Below, piece by piece: positions 41,701 to 50,338 of a stretch of DNA of 64,000 nt. Source of the stretch: Streptomyces massasporeus (GTDB taxonomy: Bacteria; Actinomycetota; Actinomycetes; Streptomycetales; Streptomycetaceae); assembly GCF_014648995.1 (NCBI RefSeq), contig NZ_BMSE01000003.1:1-64000 (forward strand). The letters run 5' to 3'. The notes under the pieces are model-generated. The model was not told the DNA's origin and did no database searches. It saw nothing but the letters and a program-made list of their open reading frames with translations. The translations under genes were made by a program, and so were the position numbers. Numbering within the stretch: the stretch's first letter is position 1; each line of letters begins with the position of its first letter.

Positions 41701-43342
41701 CCGCGACGGCGCTCTTCTCCGCGTCGCTGGCGGCCAGGGCCGCGCGGGCCGGGTCGGCGTCGGGCGCTGAGTCGTCGAGCCAGCCGGCCCGGACCGCCTC
41801 GGCGGTCTCCTGTTCGACCTCGGCGAGGCGCTGCTTGAGGTGACCGATCTCGCTGCGGGCGCGCTGGGCCTGGGTGGCGGCCGCGGTGGAGTCGCGGTAG
41901 GCCGCGTCGCTGACCTCCTGGAGGGCGGCGGAGCGCTCCTCCTCCTCGTTGGCGTGGCTCTCCGCCTTCTCCGCGGCGGCGTGCAGGGCCCGTACGAGGT
42001 CGACGGCGGCCTTGGAGCGGGCGGCCAGGGCGGGGGCGGCGTCCCGCTCGGCCTCCTGGATGGCGGCGGACACGCGGGTGACGCGGTCGGAGGCGGCGCG
42101 GTGGCGCAGCACGACCTCGGCGGCCTGCCACGCCGAGTACAGCGTGCGGGCGTCGGCGAGCTCGCGCTTCTGCGCGGCGGCGGACTTCTCGGCCCCGGCG
42201 AGGGCGAGCGAGGCGTGCCGGTAGGCGAGTTCGGCGGAGATCAGCGCACTGCGCTCGCGGGCCGCCTCGGCGTGCGTGACGGCGTACGCGGCGGCGGTGA
42301 CCCGCTGGGCCAGGTCGGCGGCCCGGACCCGCTCCCGCACGCCACGCGCGGACAGTCTGCGGGCCAGGGTCCGGGTGCGGCGCTCGGCTCCGGCGTGGAT
42401 GTCACGCGCGCGGGATCGGGCCTCGGCGGCCTCGACGATCCGGCCGAGGAGGTCGACGGACCCGGCGGTGAAGTCGCGTTCGGCGATCAGCTCGGCGCGT
42501 CGGCCCAGCTTGTTGCCGAAGCCGCTGACCAGGTCGGCGAGCCCGTCGGTGTCGCGGGTGTCGGTGACGGCGCGCAGCAGCAGGTCGGTGAAGTCGGCGT
42601 CCTTCTTGACCGCGAAGAGACCGGCGGCCTCTCCTTCGTCGGCGTTCATCTCGCGCTGGTAGCGGAAGAGTTCGGGGTCGAGGCCGAGGTCGCCGAGGTG
42701 CTCGATCCAGCGGTCGTGGGTCTCCTCCCAGTGCACCTCCAGGTGCGGGTAGTTCTTGCCCGCCTCGGTGAGGGCGTCGCGGAAGCCCTTCATGGTGCGG
42801 CGTCGCCCGCGCGCACTGGACTGGCCCTCGACCGGGGCCCGTACGGCGGTGGATTCCGCCACGGGGAGACCGTCCAGGCTCAGTCCGGGCCCGGGCCGGA
42901 AGGAGTACCAGGCCTCGGCGAACTTCCGCGGGTCGTTGGAGACCTGCCGCCCGCGCCACTCGCTGACCTTGCCGACGACGACGCACTCGCCGGTCAGCAC
43001 GTGCTGCCACTCCAGCGCCACGTGCCCGCAGTCGTCGGCGAGGAGGAACTTGCGCAGCACGCCGGAGCTGGCGCCGCCGAGGGTGTTGCGGTGGCCCGGC
43101 AGCATCACGGAGAAGATCAGCTTGAGCAGCACCGACTTGCCGCCGCCGTTCTCCAGGAAGAGCACACCGGCGGGCGCGGGCCGGCGCGGCGGGCCGACCG
43201 GCTCGTCCTCGAAGAACTCCGCCTGTGTGGGCGCGGGGTCGGGCACGATCTCGCCGACCCCCCGCAGGTCAAGCACGGTGTCGGCGTAGCGCGCACCGGC
43301 GGGCCCGATCGAGTAGAGGCGGACCCGGGACAGCTCGTACAT
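38711..43342 (-). CDS. SMC-like ATPase, third gene of an MksBEF/Wadjet-like operon
   Basis: A 1543-residue protein with split ATPase heads. Residues 66-70 form the Walker A GGGKS (within LFLENGGGKSVLLKLIF). The C-terminal head has the signature FSGGQLLTAAIALY (about 1407) and Walker B TLFLDNPIGRANATYLLELQ (about 1444). Between lie very long Ala/Glu/Arg-rich coiled coils, interrupted near 640-790 by a globular part (LPGWRYLAQAVDPADHARVL) that may be the hinge. This is the MukB/MksB/JetC plan. The start at 43342 is 35 bp after the small-subunit gene. Its stop overlaps codA on the other strand by 6 bp. Family assignment below the SMC level is inference. Confidence 0.88.
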   Translation of the reverse strand: MYELSRVRLYSIGPAGARYADTVLDLRGVGEIVPDPAPTQAEFFEDEPVGPPRRPAPAGVLFLENGGGKSVLLKLIFSVMLPGHRNTLGGASSGVLRKFLLADDCGHVALEWQHVLTGECVVVGKVSEWRGRQVSNDPRKFAEAWYSFRPGPGLSLDGLPVAESTAVRAPVEGQSSARGRRRTMKGFRDALTEAGKNYPHLEVHWEETHDRWIEHLGDLGLDPELFRYQREMNADEGEAAGLFAVKKDADFTDLLLRAVTDTRDTDGLADLVSGFGNKLGRRAELIAERDFTAGSVDLLGRIVEAAEARSRARDIHAGAERRTRTLARRLSARGVRERVRAADLAQRVTAAAYAVTHAEAARERSALISAELAYRHASLALAGAEKSAAAQKRELADARTLYSAWQAAEVVLRHRAASDRVTRVSAAIQEAERDAAPALAARSKAAVDLVRALHAAAEKAESHANEEEERSAALQEVSDAAYRDSTAAATQAQRARSEIGHLKQRLAEVEQETAEAVRAGWLDDSAPDADPARAALAASDAEKSAVAAWDTAREASRRASEHAREAASTESRAELTAARAADAATAAERSYEAERRTAEALAGEERLAELLSLTPQTRPGIPQPRHGTDGEPVAHPAAGEQGLTPEELDRFADDLRDLLDDAVSSAERQLFDLRTAAADDSRILGALGDGGLLPPGPDVLATVEFLGEHGIPALPGWRYLAQAVDPADHARVLAARPELVDGVIITDPDSHARAREALGDAALLPRSAVAVGTAAALLAPTPAPDSDSGDVFLVPPNPAMHDEHAADEERQALRARATERDEEIRTLAARLGKDRELAARLASWRTGCPAGRLTELARAAHDSRAFAEESEAELAEARTVRAEADEVAAEAARVRDERQEAAQKARRSADALAGLAFRLRERAGWQVKLRELADEAAESEASAQSCLERARAADEDRRAAQRAADDTRRTARALRAERSEIAGAPDDVPADEDQTPKASLPALREAYRAASQVYEKVGVGADLRAEQARAESDESAARAELDRLSNKVRTRAEQLLESPDGSDGPSRQAAAARAEELVQLLETRMSTASEQLGRLRGEAERLAPADDGETHTELPEELQPRDAEHAQTLLRTATAELASHTEALNQAREAHAELLDAHRAAEDAASGFDEIAAMLRDLLREHATDEEHEEPEPYPGSPEEARQSAAEARRSLRGCAADLSAAESAVREASDILVRHANSTRYEQVRTPARQQIRELPASALPEHAQKWADAFAPRLRVLTDELEQLERNRDSIVDRLRGLVESALATLRSAQRLSRLPEGLGEWSGQEFLRIRFEEPDQVTLTERLGEVIDEATRAAVKKNSDLRRDGMSLLLRGVAAALEPKGVAVEILKPDAVLRAERVPVGQMGDVFSGGQLLTAAIALYCTMAALRSNDRGRDKHRHAGTLFLDNPIGRANATYLLELQRAVSDALGVQLLYTTGLFDTTALAEFPLVIRMRNDADLRAGLKYISVEEHLRPGLPQQARAGEAVHSEITATRMYKRPVS

Positions 43343-43377
43343 GGCGGACTCTCGTAAGTCTTCGTGAGATGGGGAGT

Positions 43378-44259
43378 TCAGGAGGAGTGGAACGGCAGCC
43401 CGGCGTCGGCGACCAGCTCCAGGTCGTCGCTCTCCTCGGCGGGCAGCAGAGTCGGCGTGCCGTCGGTGACCGGGACGACGCCCAGCTCCAGCAGCTCGGC
43501 CATGGCGGCGCTGCCGGCCATGTCGCGGACCTGGAGCTGGTAGCGGGCGGTGGTGCGGTAGGTGCCGCCGTGGTCGTCGCCGGTGCGCTGCAGGAATCCG
43601 GAGTCGGTGAGGAAGGCGACGGCCTTGGCGACGATGCCGGTGGTCGAACCGGCCAGGCGGCGGGCGTCCTTGGTGGCACCGGTCGCGCTGCGCCGCACCC
43701 AGATCCGCCAGGCGGCCTCCAGACCGGGCGCGTCGGTCGCCGGGTCGGTGTTCTCGCCCTGCTCGTCGGCGCGCTCCTCCAGGCGGCGGCAGGCCTGGCG
43801 CACGAAGGCGTCGACGCCGTTGACCGAGACGCGGCCGATGTAGCCGTCGTCGGCGAGGTCCTCGGGGCGCGGGAACGCCATGGCGGCGACGGCGAGATGG
43901 GCGAGCCCGTGCAGGAACCGGTCGCCGCCGTCGGCGGACGTACGACGCGCGTAGTCGCCCATGCGGACGGCGAACACCGAGTCCTCGGCGGCGGTCACGG
44001 CCATGCCCGCGCGGGGGGACACCTCCAGCACGATCAGGCCGAGCCCGGTCGCCACGGCGTCGGCGAGCCGCGCGAAGGGCGGGTCCTCGCGGTAGCGCCG
44101 CAGCAGGTCCGCGTACTCCTGGTCGCGGGCGGGCTGCAGCTTGGGCTGCAGCCCGAACGACACGAGCCGGGCCGCGTCGGCGGCGTCGGCGGGAGTGACG
44201 GCGGCGCCGGCCGCGGGCGCCGGTCCGTCCGGCTCGCTCCACTCGACATGCTCGCTCAC
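43378..44259 (-). CDS. MksE/JetB-like accessory subunit of the SMC operon
   Basis: A 293-residue soluble protein lacking recognisable catalytic motifs. It contains a winged-helix-like stretch (DARRLAGSTTGIVAKAVAFLTDSGFLQR, then a beta-rich TYRTTARYQLQVRDM) of the kind found in MukE/MksE/JetB. The call rests mainly on position: middle gene between a kleisin-like gene and a split-head SMC gene, all on the same strand with gaps of 31 and 35 bp. GTG 44259 has AAGGAG eight bases before it; a GTG at 44280 is less well placed. Confidence 0.78.
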   Translation of the reverse strand: MSEHVEWSEPDGPAPAAGAAVTPADAADAARLVSFGLQPKLQPARDQEYADLLRRYREDPPFARLADAVATGLGLIVLEVSPRAGMAVTAAEDSVFAVRMGDYARRTSADGGDRFLHGLAHLAVAAMAFPRPEDLADDGYIGRVSVNGVDAFVRQACRRLEERADEQGENTDPATDAPGLEAAWRIWVRRSATGATKDARRLAGSTTGIVAKAVAFLTDSGFLQRTGDDHGGTYRTTARYQLQVRDMAGSAAMAELLELGVVPVTDGTPTLLPAEESDDLELVADAGLPFHSS

Positions 44260-44290
44260 GGTCGGGACTCCTTGTGCCACTCGTACTGAC

Positions 44291-45817
44291 TCATGCTGCT
44301 TCCGTCCGGTCCGCCGCCATCCCCGCCGCGTCCAGCAGTGCGGTGCCGACGATCAGGTCGGCCCCGCCGAACTCCGGGTCGTCGAGTTCTGTCCCGTCGT
44401 CCACGGCGAACAGCAGCTTCTGCTCGCCCTGGCGATAGGCCGTGCCGACCGGCGGGCTGGCGGCGTGCACCGCCAGCAGGGCGACCAGGTACGGCAGCTC
44501 GGGGTCCTGCCTCCGGGCCTGCGCCAGCAGCCCCGACAACCGGCGCGGCGCGTCCGCCGGCAGGTCGAGCAGCTCCTGCGCCGCCGCCATCTGCTCCTCG
44601 CTGAACCGGCTGTCGTCCGGCGTGGCGATCAGGTCCGGCTCGGGCATCTCCGCACCCAGGTGCTCCCGCTCCACCGGCGGCGTCAGCAGTATGTCGACCA
44701 GGTCGCCGACCCGGACGGACACCGGCGTGCGCAGCCCGGTGCCGCGGCCGAAGAAGGCGTCGGTGACGCGGACGGCCTGCTCCAGAGGCAGCGGGAGCAC
44801 GGGTGAGACGAGATGCCCGTAGAGGTCTATGCCCGACGTCGTCATCGGTGTGGCGAAGGCCTGCCTGTCCTGCTCGGCACGGAACAGCGGTCCGGCCTCC
44901 AGCAGCCGGGACTGCAACTGCGTGTGCCGGCGGATGCAGTCCTTGACGATGTCGACGAGCTCGGCGGCGCGGCGCTTGTGCTCCGGGTCCTCGGACTCGT
45001 CCCGCGCCTTGCGGATGTTGGTGAGGATCGCGTTCTCGTGGCGGTAGCGGTCGGCGACGTGCTCCAGCGCCTCGGCGATCATGTCGGGCACGGTGGAGAG
45101 CCAGTCCACCGCACGCACGTTGCGCCGGGTGGCGTCCAGGGCGCGGCGCAGGGTCTCCGAGTACTGCACGGTCCGGTAGCGGGCCTGTTCGGCCGCGAGC
45201 TGGGCGTCGGCGAGCCGGCCGCGGCTGATCAGCACCTCCAGCTTGACCTCTGCGGCGATCTGCGCGCTGGTGACGTCCGTGTCGAGGGCGCCGACGAGGA
45301 CGTTGACCGCCTCGTCCGTCGTACGGAGGTAGACCGTGCCGCCGGGGCCGGGGACCTCCTCGATCAGCTTGAAGTCGTAGTCCCGGCGCACGTAGGTGCC
45401 GTCCGCCCCGAACGTGCCGTACACGGCGCGGAAGCCGCGGTCGACGCTGCCGACGTTGATCAGGTTCTCCAGGACCCAGCGGGCCACCCGCTCGTGCTCG
45501 GCGGTGGGGCGCTGCGGGGCCTGGGCGGCGATGCGCGGGATGAGCCGGGCGACGATCTGGTCGTGGTCCGCGCCCGTGTCGAAGTCCATGTTGAGGGTGA
45601 CCAGGTCGATCGCCGCGAGGGCGACCTCCGCCATGCCGTACACCGAGTACGCGCCGGCCAGGTTCGCCTTGCGCGCGTCCAGGTCGTGCAACGGCGCGGT
45701 GCAGGCGAGCGCGCGCAGGCGCCGCGCCAGGCCCTCGTCGGCGGCCGGCCCCGGGGCGGGGCGCGGCCCCGCGCTGAGCTGGGGCGGAACGCTGTCCGTC
45801 GATGCAGGCGAAGTCAC
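44291..45817 (-). CDS. MksF/JetA-like (kleisin-type) subunit of the SMC operon
   Basis: A 508-residue soluble, mostly helical protein. The N-terminal half is followed by long helices (IRKARDESEDPEHKRRAAEL, VKDCIRRHTQLQSRLLEAG), and the C-terminus ends with a compact domain. It is the first gene of the three, as mksF and jetA are. I see no enzyme motif. The GTG at 45817 has only a distant AGGA, and the transcript may be leaderless. The assignment as kleisin is inference from gene order and helical content, not from a recognised signature. Confidence 0.75.
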   Translation of the reverse strand: MTSPASTDSVPPQLSAGPRPAPGPAADEGLARRLRALACTAPLHDLDARKANLAGAYSVYGMAEVALAAIDLVTLNMDFDTGADHDQIVARLIPRIAAQAPQRPTAEHERVARWVLENLINVGSVDRGFRAVYGTFGADGTYVRRDYDFKLIEEVPGPGGTVYLRTTDEAVNVLVGALDTDVTSAQIAAEVKLEVLISRGRLADAQLAAEQARYRTVQYSETLRRALDATRRNVRAVDWLSTVPDMIAEALEHVADRYRHENAILTNIRKARDESEDPEHKRRAAELVDIVKDCIRRHTQLQSRLLEAGPLFRAEQDRQAFATPMTTSGIDLYGHLVSPVLPLPLEQAVRVTDAFFGRGTGLRTPVSVRVGDLVDILLTPPVEREHLGAEMPEPDLIATPDDSRFSEEQMAAAQELLDLPADAPRRLSGLLAQARRQDPELPYLVALLAVHAASPPVGTAYRQGEQKLLFAVDDGTELDDPEFGGADLIVGTALLDAAGMAADRTEAA

Positions 45818-45956
45818 GGTGCACAGACTAGGTCCTGGGTCTGACAACAACCCAAACGACGCGGTACGCCCCCTGGGCCGTCGGCCTCGGCCGCCCTCGC
45901 CGACCTCCGGAGCCGCCCCCCTCGCCGACCCCTTGAGCCGCCGCCCTAAGGCGCCC

Positions 45957-46652
45957 TCAGCCGTCCTCGCCCACCCGCCGCCGGTACACCTCGACCACGC
46001 GCTCCAGCGAGTCGTCGAGGTATCCGGCGAGCAGGCCCTCGGCCTTCTCGCGGTCCCCACCCTGAAGAGCCTCAAGAATCGCGACATTTCGCGCGATGTA
46101 CGGCTCGTGCAGCCGCTGCGGCTCGTCCACCACATGGAACGCCAGCCGCAGTTCGGCGAAAACGCTCCGCATCAGCTCGGCGGTGCGCTCGCTCGCGGCG
46201 AGAGCGACCAGCTCCCGGTGAAAGTGGATGTTCGCGGTACCCACCGCCTTCCAGTCACCCTCCCGGGCCGCGGTCCGCCCCTCCTCGACCGCTCCGGCGA
46301 GCCCGTCCAGGCCGTAGGGCGGCTCACCGAGACCGCGGACCACGGCGCACTCGACGAGCCGCCGGGTGCGGTAGATGTCCTCGACGTCCTCCACGGTCAG
46401 GACCCGGACGAAGACGCCCCGGTTCAGCTCGTGGACGAGCAGACGCTCGTGCGTGAGCAGCCGGAACGCCTCGCGCAGCGTGTTGCGGGAGACGCCGAGC
46501 GCGCCGCCGATGCTGTCCTCCGACAGGCGCGTGCCGGGCGGGAAGTAGCCCTCGGCGATCCGGCTCCTGAGGATGTCCGAGACCCGCTCCGCGGTGCTGG
46601 TGCGCCCGAGGAGGGCCCGGTCGTCGGCGAGGTCCTTCAGCTGCTCTGCCAT
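45957..46652 (-). CDS. GntR-family regulator (FadR/FCD type)
   Basis: A 231-residue GntR protein. The N-terminal winged helix has STAERVSDILRSRIAEGYFPPGTRLSEDSIGGALGVSRNTLREAFRLL; the C-terminal all-helical FCD domain has NIHFHRELVALA with candidate metal-binding histidines. The ATG at 46652 is family-like; the frame is open to 46715, but that would place the start inside the operator. It diverges from the MFS-hydro-lyase-pxpABC operon, and the palindrome at 46703-46717 lies between them. It probably controls that operon in response to an organic acid or pyroglutamate-like effector; the effector is a guess. Confidence 0.9.
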   Translation of the reverse strand: MAEQLKDLADDRALLGRTSTAERVSDILRSRIAEGYFPPGTRLSEDSIGGALGVSRNTLREAFRLLTHERLLVHELNRGVFVRVLTVEDVEDIYRTRRLVECAVVRGLGEPPYGLDGLAGAVEEGRTAAREGDWKAVGTANIHFHRELVALAASERTAELMRSVFAELRLAFHVVDEPQRLHEPYIARNVAILEALQGGDREKAEGLLAGYLDDSLERVVEVYRRRVGEDG

Positions 46653-46696
46653 GCCGGAATTCAATCGCAGATCCCAAGAACGAACCAACATGGGTA

Positions 46697-46726
46697 TTGA
46701 GGGATCGTTGAACAATCCTCTACGGT
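46697..46726 (+). promoter_or_regulatory. Promoter with GntR operator in the spacer
   Basis: TTGAGG (46697-46702) and TACGGT (46721-46726) are 18 bases apart. The whole near-perfect palindrome GATCGTTGAACAATC (46703-46717) fills the spacer, so a bound GntR protein would block polymerase. It lies 45 bp before the gntR start. A 118-base leader to the MFS gene follows, containing a 12-bp direct duplication (46754-46777). Confidence 0.65.
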
Positions 46727-46850
46727 GCTACGCACAGCGTCGCGGCGGCGGGGCCGCTTTCCCCACCGCTTTCCCCACCGCGGCGCCGAACGCCTCCGTA
46801 CGGCACGGCTCACCCCGAAGCACCCTCCGTCCTCCCTCTGCGAGGTGCCC

Positions 46851-48120
46851 ATGAGCACGACCCCTCCACCGCAGGCCCAGATCGACGACCCACGCCCCGC
46901 GACCACCGAACGCACCTCGGACGACGGGGCGTTCGGCTGGCTGCGCGCCCTGGGCCCGCGTGGCCGCCGCGCCTTCACGGGTGCCTTCGGCGGCTATGCC
47001 CTGGACTCCTACGACTACTTCACGCTGCCGCTGAGCATGGTCGCGCTGTCCGCCTACTTCGGCCTGAACAGCGGCCAGACCGGTCTCTTCACCACGGTCA
47101 CGCTGGTCGTCTCCGCGGTCGGCGGCGCCCTGGCGGGCGTGCTCGCGGACCGCGTCGGCCGGGTGAAGGCACTGATGGTCACGGTGATCACGTACGCGGT
47201 GTTCACCGTCGCCTGCGGTTTCGCGCCCAACTACGAGACGCTGCTGGTCTTCCGCGCGCTCCAGGGGCTCGGTTTCGGCGGCGAGTGGGCCGTCGGCGCG
47301 ATCCTGGTCGCCGAGTACGCGAGCGCCAAGAACCGCGGGCGCACGCTCGGCGCGATCCAGAGCTCCTGGGCCGTGGGCTGGGGCCTCGCCGTGATCGTCT
47401 ACACCCTGGTCTTCTCGGTGGCCGGCGACGACCTGGCCTGGCGGATCATGTTCTGGACCGGGGCGCTGCCCGCGCTGCTCGTCATCTGGCTGCGGCGCAG
47501 TGTGCACGACGCCCCCGAGGCGGCCGCGGCACGTGAACAGAGCGCGGAGAAGGGCTCGTTCGCGGCGATCTTCAAGCCCGGCCTGCTGCGGATCACCCTC
47601 TTCGCGGGACTGCTCTCCACCGGCGTCCAGGGCGGCTACTACACCCTGGCCACCTGGGTGCCGACGTATCTGAAGTCCGAGCGCGACCTGTCGGTCGTCG
47701 GCACCGGCGGCTATCTGACGTTCCTCATATCGGGCGCCTTCATCGGCTATCTGACCGGCGGCTACCTCACCGACAAGCTGGGCAGGCGGCGCAACATCTG
47801 GCTCTTCGCCCTGCTCTCCGCGCTCTGCATCCTGGCGTACGCGAACATCCCGAGCGGCGCCAACACCCTGCTCCTGGTACTCGGTTTCCCGCTCGGGTTC
47901 TGCATGTCGGCGATCTTCAGCGGCTTCGGGTCCTACCTGAGCGAGCTGTACCCGACGGCGGTGCGCGGGACGGGGCAGGGCTTCACGTACAACACCGGGC
48001 GCGCGGTGGGTGCCGTGTTCCCCACGATGGTCGGGTTCCTGGCCGACAGCTGGGGCGTCGGCGGCGCGCTCCCTGGCCCTGCTCGGGCTGCCGGAGACGC
48101 GCGGAAAGGAACTCGCGTGA
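46851..48120 (+). pseudogene. MFS transporter with C-terminal deletion/frameshift
   Basis: A major-facilitator sugar/organic-acid type permease with about 11 recognisable helices (start [10 protein letters not shown] at 46851; [14 protein letters not shown] and [14 protein letters not shown] loops). The frame goes wrong at about 48065-48070. After WGVGGA the natural ending [15 protein letters not shown] and its stop (48118-48120) are found in another frame. About 10-15 residues of the last helix seem to be lost as well, so a deletion not divisible by three is likely. As read, the frame runs on into the hydro-lyase gene, making one 700-residue open frame (46851-48950). The normal stop would have overlapped the next start as GTGA. 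A sequencing error cannot be excluded. Confidence 0.75.
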
Positions 48121-48950
48121 ACCGCACGGGCACCGGCACCGAGGACCGTCCGGTGGTCCTCGTCGACGAGGACGCGCACGCGTGGAGCCCCGGAACGGCC
48201 CGCTCCCGCTTCCGGGAGGGCCTGACGGGCCCCACGGCCGGGGTCGCGGCGGGCCACACCCAGGTCAACCTGATCTCGGTGCCGGCCGACTGGGCCTACG
48301 ACATGCTGCTGTTCTGCCAGCGCAATCCCAAGCCCTGCCCGGTCCTCGACGTCACGGACGCCGGCTCCTGGACGACCGTGCTGGCCGAGGGCGCGGACCT
48401 GCGCACCGACCTGCCGCGCTACCGGGTCTGGCGGGACGGCGAGCTGGTGGACGAACCGACGGACGTGCGGGCCCACTGGCGGGACGACCTGGTGTCGTTC
48501 CTCATCGGGTGCAGCTTCACCTTCGAGTGGGCGCTCGGCGAGGCGGGTGTTCCGATCCGCCACGTCGAGCAGGGCCGCAACGTCCCGATGTACGTGACGA
48601 GTCGGCAATGCCGTCCGGCGGGGCGGCTGCACGGGCCCCTCGTGGTGTCCATGCGGCCGGTGCCGCCCCGGCAGCTGGCGGCGGCGATCCGGGAGAGCAG
48701 CCTCATGCCGGCGGTGCACGGCAGTCCCGTGCACTGCGGCCATCCCTCGGGCCTCGGCATCGACGACCTCGGCCTCCCCGACTTCGGGGACCCGGTGGAC
48801 GCCGAACCGGACGACATCCCGGTGTTCTGGGCCTGTGGAGTGACCCCGCAGGCGGCCGTGATGGCCTCGCGTCCGCCGTTCGCCCTCACGCACGCCCCGG
48901 GGCAGATGTTCCTCACCGACGCCCGCGACGAGCAGTACCGCGTGGCCTGA
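48117..48950 (+). CDS. Putative hydro-lyase (DUF1445/YcsI family)
   Basis: A 277-residue DUF1445 protein. Features include [62 protein letters not shown] and the ending [15 protein letters not shown]. Members occur beside pxpABC-type genes in many bacteria, and one branch is D-glutamate cyclase-like, which makes 5-oxo-D-proline. Such an activity would feed the oxoprolinase encoded downstream, but this is inference. The GTG start overlaps the ancestral stop of the MFS gene. In the present sequence it is also in frame with that gene, so a fusion product is possible. Confidence 0.88.
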   Translation: MNRTGTGTEDRPVVLVDEDAHAWSPGTARSRFREGLTGPTAGVAAGHTQVNLISVPADWAYDMLLFCQRNPKPCPVLDVTDAGSWTTVLAEGADLRTDLPRYRVWRDGELVDEPTDVRAHWRDDLVSFLIGCSFTFEWALGEAGVPIRHVEQGRNVPMYVTSRQCRPAGRLHGPLVVSMRPVPPRQLAAAIRESSLMPAVHGSPVHCGHPSGLGIDDLGLPDFGDPVDAEPDDIPVFWACGVTPQAAVMASRPPFALTHAPGQMFLTDARDEQYRVA

Positions 48951-48965
48951 CAGGAGACACGGCAC

Positions 48966-49724
48966 ATGACCTCGATCGACCTGAACGCCGACCTCGGCGA
49001 GGGATTCGGCCGCTGGCGGCTCACCGACGACGAACAGCTGCTGTCCGTCGTCACCAGCGCCAACGTGGCCTGCGGTTTCCACGCCGGGGACGCGGTCACG
49101 ATGCGCCGGGTGTGCGAGCTGGCGGCCGAGCGCGGCGTCCGGATCGGCGCCCAGGTGTCCTACCGGGACCTGGCCGGGTTCGGACGGCGCGCGATGGACG
49201 TGCCGTCCGCCGAGCTGGCGGCCGAAGTGGCCTACCAGATCGGCGCCCTGGAGGTCTTCGCCCGGGCGGCCGGTGCCCGCGTCGCCTACGTCAAACCGCA
49301 CGGCGCGCTCTACAACCGGGTCGTGCGCGACGAGGAGCAGGCCGCCGCGGTCGTCGACGGCGTGCTCCTCGCGGACACCGCGCTGCCCGTCCTCGGACTG
49401 CCCGGCTCACGCCTGCTGGAGCTGGCGGGGAAGGCCGGACTGCCGGTCGTCACCGAGGCGTTCGCGGACCGGGCGTACACCGACGCGGGCACCCTGGTGC
49501 CGCGCACCCTGGAGGGCGCCGTGGTCACCGACCCGGACGCCGTCGTGGAGCGCTCACTGGGCCTGGCCCGGTCCGGTGAGGTCGTCTCCCACACGGGGAT
49601 GCGCATCGAGGTACGCGCGCGGTCGCTGTGCCTGCACGGCGACACCCCGGGCGCGGTGGACCTGGCCCGCCGGGTCCGCGAGCGCCTGGCGGCCTGCGGG
49701 GTCCGGGTGGAGGCCTTCGCATGA
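48966..49724 (+). CDS. pxpA: 5-oxoprolinase subunit A (LamB/YcsF family)
   Basis: A 252-residue PxpA protein with the family opening SIDLNADLGEGFGRW, CGFHAGD, the YVKPHGALYN motif and VPRTLEGAVVTD. With PxpB and PxpC it hydrolyses 5-oxoproline to glutamate with ATP. It lies 15 bp after the hydro-lyase gene, behind AGGAGA. The stop overlaps pxpB as ATGA. Confidence 0.94.
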   Translation: MTSIDLNADLGEGFGRWRLTDDEQLLSVVTSANVACGFHAGDAVTMRRVCELAAERGVRIGAQVSYRDLAGFGRRAMDVPSAELAAEVAYQIGALEVFARAAGARVAYVKPHGALYNRVVRDEEQAAAVVDGVLLADTALPVLGLPGSRLLELAGKAGLPVVTEAFADRAYTDAGTLVPRTLEGAVVTDPDAVVERSLGLARSGEVVSHTGMRIEVRARSLCLHGDTPGAVDLARRVRERLAACGVRVEAFA

Positions 49725-50338
49725 AGGTGCTGTCCGTCGGCGAGGACGCCCTGCTCGTCGAGGTCTCCTCGGGCGACGAGGCCCAGGCCCTGCACGCGGA
49801 GTTGCTGCGGCGCCGCGCGGAAGGCTCCCTCGCGGCCCGCGAGATCGTGCCCGCGGCCCGCACGGTCCTCCTCGACGGCCTCGACGCCCCGGCCCGGCTG
49901 GCCGCCGAACTGACCGCCGCCGAGCTGCCGCCCGCTCCCCCACGCGCGCGTGACATCGTGGAGATCCCGGTGCGGTACGACGGCCCGGACCTGGCCGACG
50001 TCGCCGCCCACTGGGGCGTGCCGCAGAAGGAGGTCGCCCGCATCCACGGCGATACCGAGTTCCGGGTCGCCTTCTGCGGCTTCGCACCCGGATTCGGCTA
50101 CCTCACCGGCCTGCCGGCGCGCTACGACGTCCCGCGCCGGGCCACTCCGCGCACGGCCGTCCCGGCGGGGTCGGTCGCCCTGGCGGGCCCGTACACGGGC
50201 GTGTATCCGCGCTCGTCACCGGGCGGCTGGCAGCTGATCGGCACGACGGACGCCGTGCTGTGGGACCACGCGCGCGTGCCGGCCGCGCTGCTGTCGCCGG
50301 GCACGCGCGTGCGGTTCGTCCCCGAGGCGAAGTCATGA
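49721..50338 (+). CDS. pxpB: 5-oxoprolinase subunit B (KipI family)
   Basis: A 205-residue KipI-type protein. It contains FCGFAPGFGYLTGLP, VPAGSVALAGPYTGVYPRSSPGGW and GTTDAVLWD, all conserved in PxpB. KipI of Bacillus was first described as a sporulation kinase inhibitor, but in an intact pxpABC operon the metabolic role is far more likely. It overlaps pxpA and pxpC by 4 bp each. Confidence 0.94.
   Translation: MKVLSVGEDALLVEVSSGDEAQALHAELLRRRAEGSLAAREIVPAARTVLLDGLDAPARLAAELTAAELPPAPPRARDIVEIPVRYDGPDLADVAAHWGVPQKEVARIHGDTEFRVAFCGFAPGFGYLTGLPARYDVPRRATPRTAVPAGSVALAGPYTGVYPRSSPGGWQLIGTTDAVLWDHARVPAALLSPGTRVRFVPEAKS

Noticed and set aside
43343..44242. Upstream extension of the SMC gene frame
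   Set aside because: It runs across the accessory-subunit gene in another frame with no SMC-like sequence; the protein logically starts at MYELSRVRLYS (43342).
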